Assembly: GCA_016930895.1 (NCBI GenBank)
Contig: JAFGFV010000511.1
Span: 1 to 6,797 of the forward strand
Length of the DNA: 6,797 nt
Direction: 5' to 3'
Origin: Spirochaetales bacterium
GTDB lineage: Bacteria > Spirochaetota > Spirochaetia > SZUA-6 > DRHE01
Both the position numbers and the translations under genes were made by a program. Below, one piece after another: positions 1 through 5,324 of the stretch. The notes beneath the pieces were generated by a model that saw only the letters and a list, made by a program, of their open reading frames with translations, did not search any database and was not told the DNA's origin. Numbering within the stretch: position 1 is the stretch's first letter; each line of letters begins with the position of its first letter.

Positions 1-11
1 CTGTGGCACTG

Positions 12-31
12 GCGGGAGGGCGACCTCCCGC
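12..31 (-). terminator. Hairpin downstream of the UMP kinase gene, possible terminator
   Basis: A perfect 8-bp inverted repeat (GCGGGAGG / CCTCCCGC) encloses a 4-base loop. It lies 6 bases past the UMP kinase stop codon. There is no T-tract on either side, so it is not a classic intrinsic terminator. It could be a U-less terminator, a 3'-end stabiliser, or a shared hairpin for a convergent gene left of the window. Read on the plus strand the loop is GCGA, a GNRA-type tetraloop. Confidence 0.4.
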
Positions 32-37
32 AGCCGT

Positions 38-763
38 CTACTGCGGCCCGATCACCGTCCCGGTGAAGCTCTCCCCGCTCAGGATCGCCTTGAGGTTGGC
101 GATGTCCCGGCCCGCCGCGACCACCACGGTCAGGGCGATCTTGGCCGCGTAGGCCGTGGCCACGGGATCGAAGGGTGCGTTCTGTCCCGGGGTCCACTCC
201 CGTCCCACGAGCTGTTGCAGCTCGGCCCAGCGCATTCGCTCCAACGGACGCGCCTGCGGGTGGGTTCGGGGATCCGCCTCGTAGACCTGGGGGATGTTCG
301 AGAGGTTGAGCAGGGTACCAGCCTGGAACTTCTCGGCCAGCAGGACCGCATCGTAGTCGGTCGAGAATCCGGGTTTCCAGCCTGCCCCGACCAGCACCCG
401 GCCCGGAAACACGCTCACCTCCACCGGGTCGGTCACGACCCGTTCGCCGCAGAAGGGGGCCAGCAGCTGCCGCAGCAGCTCGGCGTTCAGGCGGGTGGCG
501 GCGATGCCGATCCAGTCCTGCGCGTCGGCCTCAGGCGCCGGCGGCCCGGCCGCCGACGGCCCGACGGAAGCCAGGACCTCGCGGTAGGCCCGTTGGTACT
601 CCCGGGCGGGGCCCCCGCCGCCGCAGACCAGGATGAGCCGGCGCTCCGGGTCCTCTTCCAGGTACTCGACGAGGGTCTGCCGCAGCTCCCGGAGAAAGGG
701 AACGTCCACTCCGTCCGGGGCGATGATCGACCCGCCCAGCGAGATCACTTTCGTGTCGAGCAC
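38..763 (-). CDS. pyrH: UMP kinase, archaeal/spirochaete type (amino-acid-kinase fold)
   Basis: This 241-residue cytoplasmic enzyme is predicted to phosphorylate UMP to UDP with ATP in pyrimidine nucleotide synthesis. Visible amino-acid-kinase motifs are SLGGSI at residues 8-13 (phosphate-binding loop), CGGGGPAREY at 47-56, STDYDAVLLAE at 134-144 (nucleotide site), LLNLSNIPQVYEADPR at 151-166 and PFDPVA at 197-202. The segment DWIGIAATRLNAELL (83-97) resembles archaeal-type UMP kinases rather than the enterobacterial PyrH, and that subfamily is known from archaea and spirochaetes. An Ala/Pro-rich insert lies at about 66-80. The start is a GTG at 763-761 with an AGGAGGA ribosome site 7 bases upstream. 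The frame stays open far upstream, but only by antisense register with the neighbouring genes. The gene is divergent from the dehydrogenase gene. A different amino-acid kinase is possible but less likely. Confidence 0.87.
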   Translation of the reverse strand: MLDTKVISLGGSIIAPDGVDVPFLRELRQTLVEYLEEDPERRLILVCGGGGPAREYQRAYREVLASVGPSAAGPPAPEADAQDWIGIAATRLNAELLRQLLAPFCGERVVTDPVEVSVFPGRVLVGAGWKPGFSTDYDAVLLAEKFQAGTLLNLSNIPQVYEADPRTHPQARPLERMRWAELQQLVGREWTPGQNAPFDPVATAYAAKIALTVVVAAGRDIANLKAILSGESFTGTVIGPQ

Positions 764-770
764 GGCGCAA

Positions 771-777
771 TCCTCCT
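771..777 (-). promoter_or_regulatory. Ribosome binding site fixing the GTG start of the UMP kinase gene
   Basis: The minus strand reads AGGAGGA here, 7 bases before the GTG at 763-761. This near-perfect Shine-Dalgarno at good spacing decides the start, because the reading frame is open for hundreds of codons upstream and no ATG lies near the first conserved residues. Confidence 0.8.
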
Positions 778-784
778 GGGCTCG

Positions 785-814
785 AGTGTAGGCCGTCTGC
801 CGGGAACGTGGCAA
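785..814 (-). promoter_or_regulatory. Candidate sigma70-type promoter for the UMP kinase gene
   Basis: On the minus strand a -35 box TTGCCA (814-809; 5/6 to TTGACA) is followed by an 18-base spacer and a -10-like TACACT (790-785; 4/6 to TATAAT). Predicted initiation near 778 would give a leader of only about 15 bases that begins at the ribosome site. The -10 is weak, so this is a candidate only. Confidence 0.35.
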
Positions 815-827
815 GCGCCGCCGCCGG

Positions 828-857
828 TTGCCAAAGCGCCGACGGAGCATGTATACA
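828..857 (+). promoter_or_regulatory. Candidate sigma70-type promoter for serA and the downstream genes
   Basis: A -35 box TTGCCA (828-833; 5/6 to consensus) is followed by an 18-base spacer and TATACA (852-857; 4/6). The -10 lies in a rare AT-rich island and overlaps the 10-bp palindrome ATGTATACAT (849-858), which could also be an operator. Predicted initiation is near 864-865, about 43 bases before the serA start. No other convincing promoter was seen ahead of the plus-strand genes. Confidence 0.5.
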
Positions 858-864
858 TACCCTG

Positions 865-881
865 GTCTCTCGAGGAGAGAC
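865..881 (+). other. Hairpin at the predicted 5' end of the serA leader
   Basis: A perfect 7-bp inverted repeat (GTCTCTC / GAGAGAC) with a 3-base GAG loop starts at the predicted transcription start. The serA ribosome site (AAGGAG, 896-901) lies 14 bases beyond it and is not part of the stem. A 5'-end mRNA-stabilising stem-loop or a protein-binding dyad are both possible. Confidence 0.4.
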
Positions 882-907
882 TCACACCCGGCGGCAAGGA
901 GCTTCAC

Positions 908-1849
908 GTGAAGGTGCTGATTTCCGACAAGACCCACGAGATCTGCGGGCGGACGCTGCAGGGTTTCCCGCGGCTGGAGGTCGTGCAGAAGCCCGGAATG
1001 AACCCGGAGGAGCTGCGCGTCCAAACGGCCGATGCCGCGGCGCTGATCGTCCGCTCGGCGACCAAGGTGACCCGCGAGCTGATCGCGGCAGCGCCGGCAC
1101 TCAAGGTGATCGGCAGGGCCGGAGCGGGGGTGGACAACATCGACGTGGCCGCGGCCACCGCGCGGGGGATTGTGGTCATGAACACCCCTGGAGGCAATTC
1201 CAACGCGGTGGCCGAGCTCGCTCTGGGCATGATGTTCGCCCTGGCCCGGAGCATTCCCCGGGCGGACTCCTCCATGAAGGCCGGGGGCTGGGAGAAGAAG
1301 CAGCTGGAAGGCTGCGAGCTGGCCGGCAAGACCCTCGGGCTGGTGGGGGTGGGTAGGGTCGGCGCCCGGGTGGCCCGCAAGGCGGCCTGCCTGGAGATGA
1401 AGGTCCTGGCCTGTGATCCCCTCATCGCGGGGGAGGACATCCGGGCCCTCGGGGCAGAGCCCGTGGCCCTGGAGCGCCTGCTGGCGGAAAGCGATTTCAT
1501 CAGCATCCACGCGCCCAGGAATCCGGAGACTGCCTGGATGATCGGTCGGGACGCCTTCGCGAAGCTCAAGCCCGGGGCCTACCTGGTCAACTGCGCTCGC
1601 GGAGGAATCGTCGTGGAAGGGGACCTTCTGGAGGCCCTCGAGTCCGGGAGGGTCGCGGGGGCCGCCGTGGACGTTTACGACCAGGAGCCGCCCCAGGAGC
1701 GCAGCCTGGCGGAGCATCCCCGGGTGATCGCCACCCCCCACATCGGCGCCTCCACCCGGGAAGCGCAGATCGTCGTGGCGCAGATGATCGCGGACCAGGT
1801 GGGGCGTTTCCTGACGGCGGGCGAGGTGATCCACGCGGTGAACCGGTAG
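908..1849 (+). CDS. serA: D-3-phosphoglycerate dehydrogenase, short form without ACT domain
   Basis: This 313-residue cytoplasmic D-2-hydroxyacid dehydrogenase is predicted to oxidise 3-phosphoglycerate to 3-phosphohydroxypyruvate with NAD+, the first step of serine synthesis. The split substrate domain covers about residues 1-98 and 285-313. The NAD domain between them has the Rossmann loop GVGRVG at 147-152 and an acidic Asp170 at the end of the second strand, favouring NAD+. Catalytic residues are visible: Arg231 in NCARGG, Glu260 in YDQEP and His278 in TPHIGAST. The early RAGAGVDNID block (70-79) is typical of SerA. The protein ends just after the NAD domain and lacks the C-terminal ACT domain of serine-inhibited forms, so feedback by serine is not expected. 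The start is a GTG with AAGGAG 6 bases upstream; the frame is open for 231 codons before it, only because it is antisense to the UMP kinase gene. Another 2-hydroxyacid substrate cannot be excluded. Confidence 0.88.
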   Translation: MKVLISDKTHEICGRTLQGFPRLEVVQKPGMNPEELRVQTADAAALIVRSATKVTRELIAAAPALKVIGRAGAGVDNIDVAAATARGIVVMNTPGGNSNAVAELALGMMFALARSIPRADSSMKAGGWEKKQLEGCELAGKTLGLVGVGRVGARVARKAACLEMKVLACDPLIAGEDIRALGAEPVALERLLAESDFISIHAPRNPETAWMIGRDAFAKLKPGAYLVNCARGGIVVEGDLLEALESGRVAGAAVDVYDQEPPQERSLAEHPRVIATPHIGASTREAQIVVAQMIADQVGRFLTAGEVIHAVNR

Positions 1850-1852
1850 AGG

Positions 1853-1885
1853 GCGCCGAGGGGCGCGAGGAGGGGCTCGGTAGCC
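1853..1885 (+). other. Two small GC hairpins between serA and the UVR-motif gene
   Basis: GCGCC-GAGG-GGCGC (1853-1866) forms a 5-bp stem just after the serA stop. GGCT-CGGT-AGCC (1874-1885) forms a 4-bp stem that can extend by a G-U and a G-C pair. Neither has a T-tract, so termination is unlikely. A strong Shine-Dalgarno-like AGGAGG (1868-1873) lies between them, 24 bases before the next ATG. The remaining intergenic bases show nothing else. Confidence 0.3.
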
Positions 1886-1897
1886 TCCCGGGGCTTT

Positions 1898-2695
1898 ATG
1901 CGATATATTGAAGTCAGGGACCTGAGCCGCATGGAACACTCTAAGGATATCACCGATATCCTGCGTTCGTGGGAATACGACTCCGACAACCAGGTCAGGA
2001 TCATCCAGGCCGACGACGGCCGGGAGGTGCTGCAGATACGGCAACCCCTCGGAATCGAGCAGTACGAGCTCGACGGCAGGCCCGACGGCAAGAGCCCGGA
2101 GAACCGGGAATGCTTCCTCGAGGTGCTCCAGGCCCGCCTGGAAAGCCACCTGGCGGAGCACGGAAGCGACGCGGGCTACCGGGTCAGCCATCGGGATTTC
2201 GTCGAGCTGCAGAACGAGGCGGTTCTCTACTACTACCGGTACCTGGTGCTGTTTCAGATCGGGGATTTCGAGCGCACGATTCGGGACACAGAGCACAACC
2301 TCGCCATCTGCGACCTGATGGAAAACTACGCCGAGGCGGTGGACGACAAGAAGGAAGTCCTCCAGTACCGTCCCTATATCCTTCGCATGAATGCCATCTC
2401 CAAGGCCATGATCTCCCTTCAGCAGCAGCTCCAGACGGCAGCCAGGGAGATCCTGGAGTCCGCGATCGCCGAAATTGAAGGCATGCCGGAGATCGATACC
2501 CCGGCGTTTCAGTTCGAGCGGATTCGCTCCCTCAAGTACCTGCGCTCGACCCTGCAGCAGGTGCTCGAGCAGAAGGCGTCCCCTCTGGATAGCCTCCGGC
2601 AGGAGCTCGACGCGGCGATCCAGGACGAAGACTACGAGAAGGCCGCGGAGCTGCGCGATCGGATCCGGGCCCTCAAGCAAGACTACGAGCTCTAG
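1898..2695 (+). CDS. UVR-motif (UvrB/UvrC-type) helical protein of unknown function
   Basis: This 265-residue protein is predicted cytoplasmic, with no signal peptide or membrane segment. The C-terminus, residues 228-262, is a clear UVR motif (LRQELDAAIQDEDYEKAAEL and following RDRI), the short coiled-coil hairpin found in UvrB, UvrC, McsA and ClpC-type proteins that mediates protein-protein contacts. Residues 103-225 are strongly helical and Gln/Glu-rich. There are only two cysteines and no nuclease or helicase motif, so this is not UvrB or UvrC. It lies 48 bases after serA and 67 bases before the TPR gene, in the same direction. The start is uncertain: ATG 1898 lacks a ribosome site at normal spacing, while in-frame ATG 1931 (residue 12) has CAGGGA about 10 bases upstream. 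I keep 1898 because its AT-rich first codons look like a genuine gene start. Function unknown; an adaptor role is inference. Confidence 0.82.
   Translation: MRYIEVRDLSRMEHSKDITDILRSWEYDSDNQVRIIQADDGREVLQIRQPLGIEQYELDGRPDGKSPENRECFLEVLQARLESHLAEHGSDAGYRVSHRDFVELQNEAVLYYYRYLVLFQIGDFERTIRDTEHNLAICDLMENYAEAVDDKKEVLQYRPYILRMNAISKAMISLQQQLQTAAREILESAIAEIEGMPEIDTPAFQFERIRSLKYLRSTLQQVLEQKASPLDSLRQELDAAIQDEDYEKAAELRDRIRALKQDYEL
1945..1961 (+). repeat. GGATATC-ACC-GATATCC inverted repeat inside the UVR-motif gene
   Basis: A perfect 7-bp inverted repeat with a 3-base centre lies 45 to 61 bases after the A of ATG 1898. It contains two GATATC palindromes 9 bases apart and encodes the KDITDIL segment. It is AT-rich for this DNA. 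It could be an early mRNA hairpin or a binding site, or simply the result of the repeated D-I dipeptide. Confidence 0.35.
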
Positions 2696-2744
2696 AGATT
2701 CCACCACACGCCGTGGCAGCAGTCAGCCAAATGCAGCGCGAACC

Positions 2745-2753
2745 AGGAGGAGG
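2745..2753 (+). promoter_or_regulatory. Ribosome binding site of the TPR gene (AGGAGGAGG)
   Basis: Three tandem AGG triplets abut ATG 2754 directly. For ATG 2754 the best AGGAGG core is only 3 bases away. For ATG 2763 the core at 2748-2753 is 9 bases away, and TTG 2760 lies between. Spacing favours 2763; the difference is three residues. Confidence 0.65.
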
Positions 2754-2762
2754 ATGTCGTTG

Positions 2763-5303
2763 ATGCGGTCGTTGTTCCGCAAGCCCAGGCAGCCGGAGGC
2801 CGGTGAGCTGGTCGAAGAGCGGTGGAGCTCGTCCTTCGGGCCCCTGCATCGCGGCCGCTTTGCCAGGGAGGTCTCCCGGGACTACACCACCACCGTGCGC
2901 CGCGGTAGACTGGAGCTCACGATCCTCAAGCCCGACTGTTTTGCCTGGACCACTGCGCCCTACCGGTACAGGGACTTCGTGCTCGAGGGCAGGATTTCCA
3001 TCGATCCCGGCAACGGGCACAGCGCCGCAGGGTTCGTGTTCCGCCAGATCAACGAGGAGAACTTCTACTACTTCCTGCTGTCCAACCGAGGTCAGTTCCG
3101 CCTCGACGTGGTCTTCAACCGAAACCCTTTTCACCTGATCCAGTGGACGCCGGTCCACCTGGGCGAGGCAGACGGCGGCGAGCTCAAACTGCTGGACCTG
3201 CGGTTGCTCGCGCGGGGAGACCGCTTCGCCTTCTTCCTGGACGACGAGTGGATCGCGGAGGTCAACGACGACACGATCCCCGAAGGGGCCTTCGGATTCG
3301 CCGCCCAGAACTACGGCGATCATCCCGAAGGGCGCTTTTTCCTGAACAGCGTGACGGTGGACTCCCGCCCCGTGGAGGTGGAGCGGGAGTATTACCGCTG
3401 GGTGCACGTGGTGCCTGCACGACCGGAGTCCCGCATCACCCTGGCCCGCAGCTTTCTGGCCATGGGCAAGCCCGTGGAAGCCCTCGGCCAGCTCCGGCGA
3501 GGCGTGCTCGAGGGCTCGGCCGGGGCCGAGGAGCTGCTGCTCCTGGGCCAGTGCTACCTCGGGAGCCAGCTGTACCCCGAGGCCGTCGAGGCCCTGGACC
3601 GCTGCCTGGCCCTGGAGCCGCACAACCGGGCGGCATTGGTCAACCGGGCGGACGCCTTGTACCTGGGGCGGGACTACCTTGCCGCCAGAGACTACCTGGT
3701 CGGGCTCCTGACTCGCGAGCCGGGGCTGTCGCAGGACCCCTACCTGCGCAGCCTGCTGGGAAGCTGCGAGTACTCCCTGGGCAACTGGGAGCTCTCGGAA
3801 CGGTCGTACCGGGCCGCGGTGGAGGGGGAGCCGGAAAACGCCCTGTACCGGGAAAATCTCGCCCGCAGCCTCGAACGGCTGGGGCGTTCGAGCGAGGCCC
3901 TGCAGGCCTACCTCGAGGCGGGACGTCTGCTGTTCCACGCCCAAATGCACGACGAGCTTTCCCTGGTGATCGCCCGCGCCCAGTGGCTGCTCGGCCCGGG
4001 GCAGGAAGCGGCGGGACTGGAGCTGGAGGCCCTGGAGGGCATGATGCTCTACCAGGAAGGCAAGCGCCGGGAGGCGGAGACGGTGTTCCGGGAGCTGCTG
4101 GAGCGCGGCTTCGCGGACAGCGCGGTGGAGTACCTGTACGGGCTGATTCTCATCGAGAACGGGCGCCGCGCCGCAGCCGAGCCCTATCTGGCCAGCGCGG
4201 CCGCCCGGGAGGATTCGATCGCCCTGTACTGGTTCCGCCTGGCCGAGAACCGCTATCTCCTCCAGCAGGAGGGCCCCTCGACCTGCGGGCTCGACGAGGC
4301 CCTGGAGCGGGCTTACGGCCTGGATTCCCAGGACCCCTGGATCAACAACCTGTACGGCCAGGTGCTGATCCATCGCAGCCAGCCGGAGCGCGCCCTGGAG
4401 TTCTTTCAGAGGGCCCACACCGCGGCCGAGGACTCGGTGGACATCCTGAAGAACTGGGGCGATGCCTTGCTGCGCCTGGGCCGCTGCCAGGAGGCCGTGG
4501 AGCTGGCCGACAGGGGCCTGGAGCGCTGCGGGGAGCAAGCGCAGCTTCTGAATCTCCGGGGCAACAGCCGCGTGCAATTGGGGCAGTTTGCGGCGGCCCG
4601 GGAAGACTACGAGCGGGCGCTGGAGCTGGAGCCGGACAACCTGGACTTCATGGAGAATTGCGCCACCTGCTGCCTGGAGCTCGACCTGATCCTGCGGGCC
4701 GAGGAGCTGCTCAACCACGTCCTGGAGAAGAGCCCGAGCGCCTGGGCTTACAACCTGACCGGCAGCCTGGCAATGCGCAAGAACGAGCACGAGAGGGCGC
4801 GCCTCGCCTTCGAGGAGGCGCTCAAGCTGGACCCCGGAAACCGGGAGGTCGAGCTCAACCTGGTTTCCCTGCATCTGGACCAGGGTCACTATGAGGAGGC
4901 AAAAAAGGCGCTGCGGCCGCTCCTGGAGTCCGACCCCGAAGACTCCAGGGCGCGGGAGCTGCGGGAGCGCCTGCGGGAGCGCTTCGAGACCAGGCTGGTC
5001 TGCGACGGCTGCGGGCGCGAGTGGTGGGTGCCCCGGGAGATCCCTCCCCAGCCGGGTTTCTCGCTGCGGGGCGAGCCACCCGGGGAGGCACCCGCGGGCC
5101 GGTGCCCGTCCTGCGGCCGTCTGTACTGCATCGCCTGCGCATCCGCGCACGTAGCGGGGCAGAGGCTGATCTGCCCCGAGTGCGGCGAGCCCCTCCGGAT
5201 CTCGGAAGAGCCCCTCAAGTACCTGCTGCTCCAGTACGTGAACGCGGCCTCGGGGAGCGAGACGGGGCCGAGAGCCGGTCGGGCGCTCGGCGCCGAACCT
5301 TGA
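2763..5303 (+). CDS. Large TPR protein with N-terminal jelly-roll-like domain and C-terminal eight-cysteine zinc module
   Basis: This 846-residue protein has no signal peptide or membrane helix, so it is probably cytoplasmic. Residues about 18-205 form a beta-rich region with the pattern of LamG/DUF1080-like jelly rolls (GFVFRQ at 90-95, FYYFLLSNRGQFRLDV at 101-116, FGFAAQNYG at 177-185). Residues about 222-730 are a long TPR array; the clearest repeats are near 257-288, 290-321, 525-556, 559-591, 594-626, 661-692 and 695-726, with weaker ones at 327-394 and 457-480. The C-terminus holds four CxxC pairs: C747/C750, C781/C784, C789/C792 and C804/C807. Their spacing fits two zinc sites of zinc-ribbon or RING-like type. 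TPR arrays bind protein partners; the role here is unknown and scaffolding is inference. The gene starts 67 bases after the UVR gene and ends 21 bases before ATG 5325. ATG 2754 is an alternative start. Confidence 0.87.
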   Translation: MRSLFRKPRQPEAGELVEERWSSSFGPLHRGRFAREVSRDYTTTVRRGRLELTILKPDCFAWTTAPYRYRDFVLEGRISIDPGNGHSAAGFVFRQINEENFYYFLLSNRGQFRLDVVFNRNPFHLIQWTPVHLGEADGGELKLLDLRLLARGDRFAFFLDDEWIAEVNDDTIPEGAFGFAAQNYGDHPEGRFFLNSVTVDSRPVEVEREYYRWVHVVPARPESRITLARSFLAMGKPVEALGQLRRGVLEGSAGAEELLLLGQCYLGSQLYPEAVEALDRCLALEPHNRAALVNRADALYLGRDYLAARDYLVGLLTREPGLSQDPYLRSLLGSCEYSLGNWELSERSYRAAVEGEPENALYRENLARSLERLGRSSEALQAYLEAGRLLFHAQMHDELSLVIARAQWLLGPGQEAAGLELEALEGMMLYQEGKRREAETVFRELLERGFADSAVEYLYGLILIENGRRAAAEPYLASAAAREDSIALYWFRLAENRYLLQQEGPSTCGLDEALERAYGLDSQDPWINNLYGQVLIHRSQPERALEFFQRAHTAAEDSVDILKNWGDALLRLGRCQEAVELADRGLERCGEQAQLLNLRGNSRVQLGQFAAAREDYERALELEPDNLDFMENCATCCLELDLILRAEELLNHVLEKSPSAWAYNLTGSLAMRKNEHERARLAFEEALKLDPGNREVELNLVSLHLDQGHYEEAKKALRPLLESDPEDSRARELRERLRERFETRLVCDGCGREWWVPREIPPQPGFSLRGEPPGEAPAGRCPSCGRLYCIACASAHVAGQRLICPECGEPLRISEEPLKYLLLQYVNAASGSETGPRAGRALGAEP

Positions 5304-5304
5304 C

Positions 5305-5311
5305 AAAGGAG
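5305..5311 (+). promoter_or_regulatory. Ribosome binding site AAAGGAG ahead of the LolA-like gene
   Basis: AAAGGAG begins just after the TPR-gene stop codon (TGA, 5301-5303). It lies 4 bases before TTG 5316 and 13 bases before ATG 5325, so neither spacing is ideal and the start of the next gene stays open. Confidence 0.6.
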
Positions 5312-5324
5312 TACCTTGATTACT

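Noticed and set aside
215..907. 231-codon N-terminal extension of the serA frame
   Set aside because: It is antisense to the UMP kinase gene and then crosses the promoter region. The canonical SerA N-terminus starts at GTG 908 with AAGGAG upstream.
764..2707. 889-codon minus-strand frame continuing upstream of the UMP kinase start across serA and the UVR gene
   Set aside because: It is in exact codon register with serA and the UVR gene, which use no TTA, CTA or TCA codons, so no antisense stop arises. The UMP kinase motifs begin only after the GTG at 763, which has its own ribosome site.
2475..2762. N-terminal extension of the TPR-gene frame into the UVR gene
   Set aside because: The extension is Arg/Ser-rich out-of-frame translation of the UVR gene's 3' end. 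The strong AGGAGGAGG at 2745-2753 marks the true start.
2696..2762. Terminator between the UVR and TPR genes
   Set aside because: Only a 4-bp CCAC/GTGG stem without a T-tract is present, too weak to call.
3143..4894. 583-codon plus-strand frame inside the TPR gene
   Set aside because: Its Gly/Pro/Arg/Ala-rich composition is typical of a shifted frame in GC-rich DNA, and it has no domain.
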